From Scatosoma sp900555925 (lineage in GTDB: Bacteria > Bacillota > Clostridia > Christensenellales > Borkfalkiaceae), in assembly GCA_959603585.1 (NCBI GenBank), contig CAUGYD010000002.1, forward strand, positions 264,694 through 328,693: a stretch of 64,000 nt of DNA, written 5' to 3'. The notes under the pieces are model-generated. The model was not told the origin of the DNA. It did not search any database and worked only from the letters and a program-made list of their open reading frames with translations. The position numbers were made by a program, and so were the translations under genes. Below, one piece after another: positions 16,265-24,681 of this stretch. Position 1 is the first letter of the stretch; each line of letters starts with the position of its first letter.

Positions 16265-17861
16265 GGTCGCCGATACGTTCCAAATTAGATACTAAATTAA
16301 TAAATACGGTATTGTTTTCAGGACGACATTCCCCGCGGCTCATTCTTGCGATATGATCGGCTATGAGATCGCGGCGCATGTTATCCACATCGTCTTCCAG
16401 CTTATCCGATTCGCTCATTAAAGAATAATCCTTTTCGAGAGCAATCTTTTTGACCAGTTCATATTGCTTGCGCAAAAGGTCGTACATCGACGAAATATTC
16501 TCCCCTACCCCGGCAGAGAATACCAAATTGTCCGAAACTTCCTTGCGCGTATACTTCGTAAGATTATCCGCAAGCTCCGCGATACGAACAATGTCCCCTA
16601 CGTCGTTATGCAGTGCGCTGACTAACTTTTCGTCGCTCAGAGAAATTCCGCTCGCCGAAACCTGTACGAGATAGTCGCTGATTTGTTCGCTCAAACGAGA
16701 AATCTCTTCGTTTTCGGAAACGACCTTTTCCACCGCGGTGATATCTCTCTCTATAAAACCGTTAAAGGCCGTCTGCAACGTTTCCATAGCCATATCCGCC
16801 ATGCGGAAGGTCTCCTTCGTCAACTGATTGATGGCCAGCGCCGGCGTGGAAAGAAAGCGCTTGTCCATGAAAGTCGCCTCTCCCTCGGTCTTCTTTTTCT
16901 TATCGGGAATAAGAATTGTGGCGACTTTCACCAGCACCTTGGTGAAGGGCAGGAATAAAATCGTACACACGCAATTAAACAACGTATGGAACATCGCCAG
17001 CTGCGTACTCGGGTACGGAAACCATTTTTCAAACGTATTCTGCTGGAAGGTCGGCCAGCAAAGCAATAAAATCATAAAAATAACGGCACCGAATACGTTG
17101 AACATCAAGTGAATGAGACTCGCTCGCCGCGCATTGGCGTTCGCCCCCACCGAGGAGATAAGCGCCGTCACGCAGGTGCCGATATTCGAACCGAGAATAA
17201 TATAGAGCGCCGAATTTCCTCCTCCGCCAATAATCAGGCCCTGCGCCGCCATTGTAATGACGATAGTCGTCACCGCGCTGGACGATTGCACGAGCGCCGT
17301 CAGTCCGATACCGATGCCGAGGAGCAGAAACGGATTGGTTACCTTTTCAAGCATGGCGTGAATGGAGGGATTCGCGTCCGTATACACTTTCATTGTATCT
17401 GACATAACGCTCAGTCCCATAAACACCAGCCCCAATCCCGCAAACGCGAGACCGCAGCTCTTTATCTTATCGCTTTTAGAGAACATCTCCATGAAGACGC
17501 CGATAAAAATCAGAGACATGAACAGCGTTTCGACGTCGAAAGATTGCAGCGCGACGATTTGCGCCGTAATCGTGGTGCCGATATTTGCACCCATGATGAC
17601 GGCCGTCGCCTGATTCAGCGTCATGATTCCCGCATTTACGAACCCGACGACCATGACCGTAGTAATGGAAGAGCTCTGCACGACGGCCGTCGTGACCGCA
17701 CCCATGCCCACTCCCACCAGCTTCTTCTCCGACGTCTTATTGAAAAGCGCTTTAAGACGGTTCCCGGCGATTTTTTCCATATTGTCGCTCAACAGTTTGA
17801 AGCCCAGCAAAAAGGCACCGCAACCGGCAAGGATTTTTATCACCGCATAAAATACGTCCAT
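16227..17861 (-). CDS. Na+/phosphate symporter with PhoU-like C-terminal domain
   Basis: A NptA/YjbB-type transporter of 544 residues that moves phosphate with sodium. Two inverted Na/Pi-cotransporter repeats carry the QSSS motifs: VVQSSSITTVMVVG (about 60) and ALVQSSSAVTTIVI (about 190). GANIGTT and GSNIGTC follow each. About eight or nine helices end near residue 315. The cytoplasmic tail (about 335-544) is a PhoU-like helical domain ending ERIGDHLSYIAHS. GGGAG precedes the ATG. It has its own promoter in the 168-base gap after phoU, so it may be expressed apart from the pst genes. In other bacteria such proteins often act in phosphate export or homeostasis, so direction is uncertain. Confidence 0.9.
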   Translation of the reverse strand: MDVFYAVIKILAGCGAFLLGFKLLSDNMEKIAGNRLKALFNKTSEKKLVGVGMGAVTTAVVQSSSITTVMVVGFVNAGIMTLNQATAVIMGANIGTTITAQIVALQSFDVETLFMSLIFIGVFMEMFSKSDKIKSCGLAFAGLGLVFMGLSVMSDTMKVYTDANPSIHAMLEKVTNPFLLLGIGIGLTALVQSSSAVTTIVITMAAQGLIIGGGGNSALYIILGSNIGTCVTALISSVGANANARRASLIHLMFNVFGAVIFMILLLCWPTFQQNTFEKWFPYPSTQLAMFHTLFNCVCTILFLPFTKVLVKVATILIPDKKKKTEGEATFMDKRFLSTPALAINQLTKETFRMADMAMETLQTAFNGFIERDITAVEKVVSENEEISRLSEQISDYLVQVSASGISLSDEKLVSALHNDVGDIVRIAELADNLTKYTRKEVSDNLVFSAGVGENISSMYDLLRKQYELVKKIALEKDYSLMSESDKLEDDVDNMRRDLIADHIARMSRGECRPENNTVFINLVSNLERIGDHLSYIAHSTDNI

Positions 17862-17921
17862 TTATTACTCCCTTGTAAGAACATTCCCGTAATTATATAA
17901 CTTACTTTTACTACCCTATCC

Positions 17922-17950
17922 ATTATATAATACCTCGCGGCGAATGTCAC
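17922..17950 (-). promoter_or_regulatory. Internal promoter before the Na/Pi symporter gene
   Basis: GTGACA (17945-17950) and TATAAT (17922-17927) with a 17-base spacer on the minus strand, inside the pst-pho gene run. Confidence 0.65.
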
Positions 17951-18029
17951 CTCAAAGTCGCAATAATTTTTGAAAAATTTTTGAAATTAGCAATTTTTTT
18001 TGATTTTTATCGATAAAAATATATCGTTT

Positions 18030-18686
18030 TTAATTTTCCGTATTGACGTGAACACCGGTAATAGAGAAAATGACCCATTCGGCGATATTGGTGGCGTGGT
18101 CGCCGATACGTTCCAGATATTTAGAAACGAGCATGAGGTCGAGTGCACGCTCGGCGAGGCTCTCGTCCTTGCGGATACAGTCGAGAAGCATGTTTTTCGC
18201 GCCGTTAAAGAGGCTGTCGACCTCATCGTCCAATTTGCAGACCTTTTTGGCCAGCTCCAAATCGGAATTTGTGAAGGAAAGGATCGCGCTGTCGACCATA
18301 CGAATGACCGCTTCGCCCATTTTTTCCACAAAATCGATATTGTAAGAAGTACCCGTACGACCGCCCTTGGTGATAATTTCCGCGATATCTGCTGCAAAGT
18401 CGCCGATTCTTTCCATGTCGGTAATCATTTTCAACGCCGAAGAGATCATGCGCATATCGGTCGCTACCGGCTGTTGAGTCAAAAGCAGTTTCAAACACAG
18501 ATTTTCTATCGTTTTCTCGGCATCGTCGATGATGCAATCCTTATTGATAACTTCCTGAGCCATGATGAGATCGTCCCGTTTCAACGCTACCATGGTATTC
18601 TTGATTGCTTCTTCGATGTAAGCTCCCATTTGGAGCATATCCGTTTTCAATTCCTTCAATTCGCTCAAAAAAGATGTACGCATCAT
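18030..18686 (-). CDS. phoU: Phosphate-signalling protein PhoU
   Basis: A 218-residue all-helical protein of two three-helix bundles. Metal-binding signatures of the family are seen twice: ALKMITDMERIGDFAADIAE (first repeat, about 80) and LVSKYLERIGDHATNIAEWV (second, about 185). PhoU restrains the PhoR-PstB signalling complex when phosphate is ample. The start ATG 18686 (an ATG-ATG pair) follows the pstB stop by 4 bases; a longer frame reaching into pstB is not credible because it would overlap the conserved pstB end. Confidence 0.93.
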   Translation of the reverse strand: MMRTSFLSELKELKTDMLQMGAYIEEAIKNTMVALKRDDLIMAQEVINKDCIIDDAEKTIENLCLKLLLTQQPVATDMRMISSALKMITDMERIGDFAADIAEIITKGGRTGTSYNIDFVEKMGEAVIRMVDSAILSFTNSDLELAKKVCKLDDEVDSLFNGAKNMLLDCIRKDESLAERALDLMLVSKYLERIGDHATNIAEWVIFSITGVHVNTEN

Positions 18687-18690
18687 AATA

Positions 18691-19476
18691 TTAACCGAAT
18701 CTCCCCGTAATGTAATCTTCCGTCCTCTTATCTTTCGGAACGGAGAAAATTTGTTCCGTTTCGCCCATTTCGACCATTTCACCCAAAAGGAAAAACGCAG
18801 TTTTATCCGAAATACGAGCTGCTTGCTGCATGTTATGCGTTACCATGATGATCGTAATGTTCTTTTTAAGTTCCGAACACAATTCCTCGATTTTCCCCGT
18901 AGAAATAGGATCGAGTGCGGAGGTCGGTTCGTCCATAAGCAAAATCTGCGGCTCCACGGCCAGTGCGCGGGCAATACACAACCTTTGCTGCTGGCCGCCC
19001 GAAAGTCCGAGCGCGGATTTATTCAATCTGTCTTTGAGTTCTTCCCACATTGCGGCACCTTTGAGGGAACGCTCCACAATGGCGTCGAGATCGGACTTTT
19101 TCCGAATCCCGAACGTACGAGGGCCGTAAGCGATATTGTCGTAAACGCTCATGGCGAAGGGATTGGGGCGCTGAAAGACCATGCCGACATTTTTTCTCAA
19201 CATGGCGAGATTCATGCTCCGTTCATAAATATTCACGCCTCCGATTTGAATCGCACCTTCGATACGACAGCCTTCCACAAGATCGTTCATGCGATTGAGC
19301 GATTTCAAAAGCGTAGATTTTCCGCAGCCCGAAGGACCGATCATGGCCGTAATTTGTTTTTCCGGCATTGTCATATTGATGTTTTTCAAGGCCTGAAAAT
19401 CGCCGTAGAAAAGGTCCATTTTCCGAACCTCGACAGCATTTCCGCCTTCAAAATGAAATTTTTCCAATTCTTTCAT
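18691..19476 (-). CDS. pstB: Phosphate ABC transporter ATP-binding protein PstB
   Basis: Cytoplasmic ATPase of the high-affinity phosphate importer. Walker A GPSGCGKST (about 47), PstB-specific FQRPNPFAMSVYDNIAYGPR (Q loop), the signature LSGGQQQRLCIARAL and Walker B ILLMDEPTSALDP are all intact, with the switch His in MVTHNMQQAARISD. Length 261 is typical. GGGAGG lies 9 bases before the ATG. It sits between the fused permease gene and phoU, the classical order. Confidence 0.96.
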   Translation of the reverse strand: MKELEKFHFEGGNAVEVRKMDLFYGDFQALKNINMTMPEKQITAMIGPSGCGKSTLLKSLNRMNDLVEGCRIEGAIQIGGVNIYERSMNLAMLRKNVGMVFQRPNPFAMSVYDNIAYGPRTFGIRKKSDLDAIVERSLKGAAMWEELKDRLNKSALGLSGGQQQRLCIARALAVEPQILLMDEPTSALDPISTGKIEELCSELKKNITIIMVTHNMQQAARISDKTAFFLLGEMVEMGETEQIFSVPKDKRTEDYITGRFG

Positions 19477-19498
19477 AATTTGTTTTCCTCCCGTCGTC

Positions 19499-21238
19499 TT
19501 ATCTGTTTTTCTTTAATTTCTTCTCGCAGAGAATGACGAGAAGGTTAAGGACGAACACGAGAATGAGAAGCACTGCAGCAGTACCGTACGCCGCGTCGAA
19601 ATCGATTTTTTCTTGTGTAAAATAATACATTAAAACTGCGAACGTCGCCCCGCCCTGTAACGGGGAATCGGGCGTCATGGGCACCGAGCCCGACGTGAAA
19701 ATGAGCGCCGCACTCTCGCTGACGATACGCCCTATGGATAAAATTATCGCCGTGACGACGCCTGACAACGCAGAAGGAAGAATGACCTTGAAAATCGTCC
19801 TTACCTTAGAAGCGCCGAGCGCCAGAGACCCCTCTCGCATGGAACTCGGGACGGCCAAAAGGCTTTCCTCCACCGAACGGATAATCGTGGGCAAAATCAT
19901 TAAAGCCAACGTAAGTGCACCCGCCCACAGGGAAACCCCGTTCACGCAAAATATGATCATGCCGAACAATCCGAATACAATGGACGGAATCCCCGATAAC
20001 GTATCTATAAAGACGCGCAGGACCTTTACGATTTTGGAGCCGGGTTTGGTATATTCCACGAGGAAAATCGCCGTTGCAGTCCCGATCGGGACTGCAACGA
20101 GCAGGGATATGAGGATAATCCAGCCCGTGGATATAAACGCGCCCTGCAAGGTAACTTTACTGTAAGTGGACTCCCCGAACAGGAAGTCGAAAGAGAGATG
20201 CGGCAAGCCTTTGGCGAGAATATACCCTATCAGGATAACCAGAACGGATACGACAAGCGCAGCAATGACCTTGCAAACGACAGACAAAATTTTCGGGACG
20301 AGCCCGCAAACCTTATATCTCACTTCGCCGCTCGAATTTTGCCGAAGTACTCTTACCCGTTTATCCGCGCCGCCCTTCACCTTTCTCGTGCGTTTGATAA
20401 AAGCGAGGACGCCGTTCAAAATGAGTATGAATACCAACAAGACAAATCCCGTGGCAAATAACGCTTCCCTATGCAAATCCTGCGCATAGCCCATTTGACT
20501 GACGATATTGACGGTCAAGGTGCGAATCGGAAGAAATAATTCGCTCGGAAAGTTGGGGGTACTTCCGCAGACCATGAGTACCGCCATCGTCTCCCCTATC
20601 GCGCGCCCCGCCCCCAAAGTCAGCGCGGAGAGAATCCCCGTCTTTGCTGCGGGAAGAATCACCTTGAAAATCGTCTGTTCCTTCGTGGCACCCATGGCAA
20701 GGCTGCCTTCGGTATAGCTTTCGGGGACGCTTTCCAAAGCATTTTTGGTCAAAGAAGTGACGGTGGGAAGAATCATTAAGCCGAGAATAAGAGAGCTCGC
20801 CAACAGTCCGCTGCCGCTGTCCTGATGAAAGATTTCCGCAAGCAAGGGAACGAGCACAATCATTCCGAAAAAGCCGTAGATAATCGACGGTATTCCCGCC
20901 AATAGCACGATGACCTGATTAAAGAACCCTTTCAGCTTTTTCGGACAAAAATAGACGAGGAATATCGCCGTAAAAATCCCTATGATTCCTCCGACGAGAA
21001 GCGACCCGACCGTTACCGCAAAGGTGGAAACGATCATGGGCAGAATCCCGTACATGTCCTTATTCGGAAACCAAGTCGTTCCGAACAGGAATTTGAAAAA
21101 ACCAATTTCCGCAAACGCCGGAACCGCCGAAACCAATATATACAGAACAATGGCGACGACCGCTATAACGGAAAAGAAAGCAGAGACCATAAAGATGATC
21201 TTTGCAGTCTTTTCGCTTTTACTTTCAGTTTTTATCAT
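19499..21238 (-). CDS. pstCA: Fused phosphate permease PstC-PstA
   Basis: One 579-residue reading frame carries both membrane subunits of the phosphate importer. Residues 1-285 match PstC (helices near 15-38, 70-95, 108-135, 150-165, 205-225, 262-282) with the EAA loop EGSLAMGATKEQTIFKVILP. A basic linker (about 282-310) leads into PstA (311-579) with its own EAA loop EGSLALGASKVRTIFKVILP. In most bacteria these are two genes; here no stop, start or ribosome site separates the halves, so the transporter would work as one PstCA chain with two PstB subunits. Start at ATG 21238 with GAGAGG 11 bases upstream. The fusion could be a sequencing artefact only if a frame change and a stop were both lost. 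Confidence 0.93.
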   Translation of the reverse strand: MIKTESKSEKTAKIIFMVSAFFSVIAVVAIVLYILVSAVPAFAEIGFFKFLFGTTWFPNKDMYGILPMIVSTFAVTVGSLLVGGIIGIFTAIFLVYFCPKKLKGFFNQVIVLLAGIPSIIYGFFGMIVLVPLLAEIFHQDSGSGLLASSLILGLMILPTVTSLTKNALESVPESYTEGSLAMGATKEQTIFKVILPAAKTGILSALTLGAGRAIGETMAVLMVCGSTPNFPSELFLPIRTLTVNIVSQMGYAQDLHREALFATGFVLLVFILILNGVLAFIKRTRKVKGGADKRVRVLRQNSSGEVRYKVCGLVPKILSVVCKVIAALVVSVLVILIGYILAKGLPHLSFDFLFGESTYSKVTLQGAFISTGWIILISLLVAVPIGTATAIFLVEYTKPGSKIVKVLRVFIDTLSGIPSIVFGLFGMIIFCVNGVSLWAGALTLALMILPTIIRSVEESLLAVPSSMREGSLALGASKVRTIFKVILPSALSGVVTAIILSIGRIVSESAALIFTSGSVPMTPDSPLQGGATFAVLMYYFTQEKIDFDAAYGTAAVLLILVFVLNLLVILCEKKLKKNR

Positions 21239-21262
21239 GGAGTCGGTATCCTCTCGATTTGA

Positions 21263-22123
21263 TTAAAGAATGGTGATATATCCTTCGTCTGCGACGATTT
21301 CCTGCCCTTCTTCCGACAGGATAAAGTCTAAGAATGCTTGCGCCTCTTCACTGAGTCCTTTTTCGGTATTGTAGCAGAGTTCAAAAGGACGGGACATCGT
21401 ATAGCTCTTATTTTTTACATTTTCGACCGTCGCCGCCACGCCTTCGAACGTAAGCGCTTTGACCGTATCGTTCAACGAGCCGAGGGAAATATATCCGAGC
21501 GCCGCCTTAGTCGTTGCAACCTTTGTCATCGCGGCTCCTGTACTGTTAAAACTTTCCGTCTTTCCATAACGTGTCTCGGTATCCTTCAGCTTTTCACCGG
21601 AAGAACTTTTTACAAGGTCCTCGAAAGCATCTCTCGTTCCCGAGCCTTCCTCCCTCGCCACGGGCAATGTCGCGCTTCCAATTGCCGTGCCCGTTGTATA
21701 CAAATCGTAAAGCTGTGCTCCCGTAACGTTAGTCAACTCACTCGCTTTATTGACGATCACGACAATTCCGTCATCCGCAATCTTTACAGAGGTGACGCCC
21801 TCTTCGTCGACGTGCTTGGAAGCCATTCCGAAATCTCCCTTCCCTTCCTGTGCGTTAGAAATACCGACCGCGGACCCACCGCCCTGGACTTCGATTTCCA
21901 CATTTTTATTCTTTTCCATATACGCGTCTGCAAGCGCGCCCATCAAAGGCTGAACAGAAGTGGAACCAGCGAAACTGAGTGTAACTTTTTCGGCTGTTCC
22001 CGATGTTCCCGAACCGCCGGTGCTCCCCGTGCTGTCCCCGTCGCTTCCACAGGAAGCAAACGCCGTCATCGTACCCATTGTAATCGCCGCAAGAGCAACT
22101 GCCATAAATTTTTTCGATTTCAT
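21263..22123 (-). CDS. pstS: Phosphate-binding lipoprotein PstS
   Basis: A 286-residue extracytoplasmic phosphate receptor. The N-terminal signal ends in the lipobox FASC (Cys25), followed by a flexible Gly/Ser/Thr stretch. The phosphate-binding segments are GSTSVQP (about 53) and REEGSGTRDAF (about 160), with GGGSAVG between them. The sequence ends within a typical SBP closing helix (LSEEGQEIVADEGYI). AAAGGAG precedes the ATG by 12 bases. First gene of the phosphate operon, behind the repeats at 22158-22257. Confidence 0.94.
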   Translation of the reverse strand: MKSKKFMAVALAAITMGTMTAFASCGSDGDSTGSTGGSGTSGTAEKVTLSFAGSTSVQPLMGALADAYMEKNKNVEIEVQGGGSAVGISNAQEGKGDFGMASKHVDEEGVTSVKIADDGIVVIVNKASELTNVTGAQLYDLYTTGTAIGSATLPVAREEGSGTRDAFEDLVKSSSGEKLKDTETRYGKTESFNSTGAAMTKVATTKAALGYISLGSLNDTVKALTFEGVAATVENVKNKSYTMSRPFELCYNTEKGLSEEAQAFLDFILSEEGQEIVADEGYITIL

Positions 22124-22157
22124 AAAACTCTTTGTCTCCTTTGAACTTTGTGCCTAT

Positions 22158-22257
22158 ACTATAACGCATAGTTGTAAAAAAGTCCGCATTTTTTTGTAAC
22201 AAAACTGTAATAAATTCGTTATTTATTTGATACAAATGTAAAAATTTATTTTTGTAA
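22158..22257 (-). promoter_or_regulatory. pstS promoter with TTACA (Pho-box-like) repeats
   Basis: Minus-strand TATAGT at 22158-22163 is a -10 element without a good -35. Upstream are TTACA copies at 22173-22177, 22195-22199 and 22206-22210, spaced 22 and 11 bases, plus two more at 22237 and 22253. Phased repeats that replace a -35 element are typical of PhoB/PhoP-type activated promoters. Confidence 0.6.
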
Positions 22258-22769
22258 AGTTTTATAATGGTGTAGAAGCGCGGTTTTCAAATGATTTTTG
22301 AATTTTGCACAACTCATTGAAATCCTTATCTGTAACTGCAAAAATAATCATTCTCGGATAATGCCACCGTCCCTTCAAGTCAAAACACTTATTCTAACGT
22401 TTTTATTTTTTCCTTCGAAAAATAATTGCAATCAAAAATTCTAAAGATTAGTTTTAAAAACAACATGTAATTTACGAAATATTCTTTGCGGCAAAATTTT
22501 CGCTTTCACTATACAAACTTCAAAAAAAACGAAAAAAATTTTTCTTCTCCGACTACGAATTTGCTTTTCTGATATATTTTAATTTCTTTTTTATCCCCAA
22601 GGTTATTTACCTTGTGTTAAGCTATTTGTGCCAGTCATTGACTAAGCTCCTGTATTTTTTATTGGATTTGTTGACCTCAATTTTATTTTATCAAAAGGGG
22701 CTTTCTTTTTCAAAATTATATGTTTAACATTTTTTGCCCCCGCGTCTAACGCAAGGGGGCCTATACAAT
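22258..22769. other. AT-rich spacer between the phosphate and glycan loci
   Basis: About 500 bases without a convincing gene. It holds a GC-rich hairpin (GCCCCC...GGGGGC, 22736-22761) with no T run and an 11-codon minus-strand frame at 22603-22638. The rest is AT-rich sequence in which I see nothing. Confidence 0.5.
22603..22638 (-). pseudogene. Eleven-codon frame, possibly the first codons of a lost MATE transporter
   Basis: GGAG, 8 bases, then ATG and MTGTNSLTQGK, ending in TAA. The peptide resembles the start of many MATE-family exporters (LTQGxI before the first helix), but nothing downstream continues it. It could equally be a chance frame or a leader peptide. Confidence 0.2.
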
Positions 22770-22803
22770 AAAAATCCGTATGAGTTTCCTCACACGGATT
22801 TTT
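22770..22803 (-). terminator. Terminator of the glycan-use operon
   Basis: Arms AAATCCGTGTGAG and CTCATACGGATTT around a GAAA tetraloop, followed by TTATTG on the minus strand, 100 bases past the GH2 stop. It is nearly symmetric and could act on both strands. Confidence 0.8.
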
Positions 22804-22902
22804 ATTGATTGTTTGGTATTGCTCCGACTCTTTCAAAAAAAAAGAAAAGCCATTAAAAAGTTCTTTCTTTCCACTTCATATGATTTTCAAAAAATCTCTT
22901 CC

Positions 22903-24633
22903 TCAACGATTATGCTCCGCGATTTTTTCGGGTACAATTTTGGCCGTCCTATCCGCTCGAAGAAGTCCATTGACCTCCTGCTCCACATCCGTCAATTGAG
23001 TATAACAATAGCCGCTTATGCTCATTTTTTGCACCGCTTCGATGAGTCCGCCAAAGCGTTCCAGAAATTCCTCGTCGCTCTTTACGCCGTTTCCATACCC
23101 CCAGCCCGACCCCTCGTCTCGAACATAGGCAGTACCGCCGAATTCGCTCATGATAATCGGCTGTCCCCTATAAGTATATCCCTGCGCAAAAGGCTGATAT
23201 TGTGGATTCCCCGAAGCCCCTTTAACCAGCTTTTCAAAATTATCATAAAAGGAATACAGCTTTTTTCCGTCTTGTTCGTAATGATGCAGAGTTAAAATAT
23301 CGCTTTCAGCATGCATCCAGCCGTCATTGGATACAACGGGGCGCATGGAATCTATGCTTTTAGTGAGATAATAGAGCCCCGTCGCCAAATTGCTTTGTCT
23401 TTCGTTCGTATAGATGTTACGCACTCCCCAGCTCTCGTTGAATATAACCCACGCAACCAAAGAGGGATGGTTATAGTTCTGGCGCACGATTTCCAGCCAT
23501 TCCGCCGCAATCTGTACGGAAGCAATATCCGAGCTCCAATGATTGGAGGGAAGTTCGCACCAAACGACAAAGCCCATAATGTCCGCATAATAAAGAGCGC
23601 GCTCGTCCTCTACCTTCTGGTGTTTTCTGAATCCGTTGAAGCCCATGGATTTTGCAAGCTCGATGTCCTTGACAAGAGCCGCCTCGTCGGGCGGCGTGAT
23701 TCCCGTATCCGGCCAATAGCCCTGGTCGAGAATCATGCGGGCATAGAAAGGAACGTTGTTCAAAAGCAATTTTCCGTCCTTTGCCACAAATTCTCTGAGT
23801 CCGAAATAACTTCCCGCGCGGTCTGTTTCCCGACCGTTTTTATAGACAGTAATATCCACATCGTAAAGCACCGGATTTTCTACGCTCCATTGCTCTACCT
23901 GATAAGTGAGGCTGTGGCTGTCCAGCCTTACGGAGACGCTGTTTTCAACGTCTGCGGCGGATATTCCGACCGCCTGTACATGTTTGCCTCGAAAAGAAAT
24001 ATCAAACCGCACTTCTACATCCTCACCGGGCTGAGAAACGCTCGCATCGAACCGTACGGTGTTATCCTTCAACGAAGGCGTTATTTTCAATGCCGTAAGG
24101 TATGTTTCTCCGACGTACTCCATCCATACGCTTTTATAAATACCCGTCGTCTGAACATACCAACAGCCGAAACTTTTCTCTTCCCAGCGCTGTTTACCGC
24201 GTACCTGTATCGGCAAGTTTTTATCCTCGCAGCGCACGGTAAGAATATTTCCGGACTCGGAAAGATACTCCGTAACGTCAAAGGAAAAACGGGTGTACGC
24301 TCCGCGATGTTTTCCGATCAGGCGTCCGTCGATATATACCTCTGTATCGTAATCCGCTCCTTCAAAATAAAGTATTGCTCTCTTGTCCCCTTTTCCCTCT
24401 ATCCGCCTGGAATACCAAACGACGGAATGCGGCTGATGTTCGCCTATTCCGCTTGCCTTACATTCGTAGGAAAACGGGACGAGTATTTTCCTCGGAAGAT
24501 TGCCGGCCAGCGCCGCTTCCACATTCGTCTCTTCGCCAAACCCGAATTTCCATTCGCCGTTTAAGTCCTTCCAATCCCTGCGAACAAGCTGAGGGCGGGG
24601 ATATCCTGCAATATAACATTTCGTATGATTCAT
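22903..24633 (-). CDS. Cytoplasmic glycoside hydrolase family 2
   Basis: A 576-residue exo-acting glycosidase without signal peptide, so it works on imported oligosaccharides. Order: sugar-binding jelly roll (about 20-180), Ig-like domain (about 185-290), TIM barrel (about 295-570). The acid/base Glu400 is in VIFNESWG and the nucleophile Glu497 in IIMSEFGG. Specificity (beta-galactosidase, beta-glucuronidase, beta-mannosidase) cannot be read from this; the length and absent extra domains are closest to the shorter GH2 group. The ribosome site is weak (AAAGAAAAG). Last gene of the operon, 48 bases behind the first GH43 gene, which suggests joint breakdown of an arabinose-, xylose- or galactose-bearing glycan. 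Confidence 0.88.
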   Translation of the reverse strand: MNHTKCYIAGYPRPQLVRRDWKDLNGEWKFGFGEETNVEAALAGNLPRKILVPFSYECKASGIGEHQPHSVVWYSRRIEGKGDKRAILYFEGADYDTEVYIDGRLIGKHRGAYTRFSFDVTEYLSESGNILTVRCEDKNLPIQVRGKQRWEEKSFGCWYVQTTGIYKSVWMEYVGETYLTALKITPSLKDNTVRFDASVSQPGEDVEVRFDISFRGKHVQAVGISAADVENSVSVRLDSHSLTYQVEQWSVENPVLYDVDITVYKNGRETDRAGSYFGLREFVAKDGKLLLNNVPFYARMILDQGYWPDTGITPPDEAALVKDIELAKSMGFNGFRKHQKVEDERALYYADIMGFVVWCELPSNHWSSDIASVQIAAEWLEIVRQNYNHPSLVAWVIFNESWGVRNIYTNERQSNLATGLYYLTKSIDSMRPVVSNDGWMHAESDILTLHHYEQDGKKLYSFYDNFEKLVKGASGNPQYQPFAQGYTYRGQPIIMSEFGGTAYVRDEGSGWGYGNGVKSDEEFLERFGGLIEAVQKMSISGYCYTQLTDVEQEVNGLLRADRTAKIVPEKIAEHNR

Positions 24634-24681
24634 AGCTTTTCTTTTCGTTCCTTTACTGTATTACTGTAATATTTATTCAAA

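Noticed and set aside
22642..22836. 64-codon minus-strand frame near the GH2 terminator
   Set aside because: It runs through the terminator hairpin and lacks start signals.
23311..24564. 417-codon plus-strand frame opposite GH2
   Set aside because: Shadow of an intact GH2 with both catalytic glutamates.
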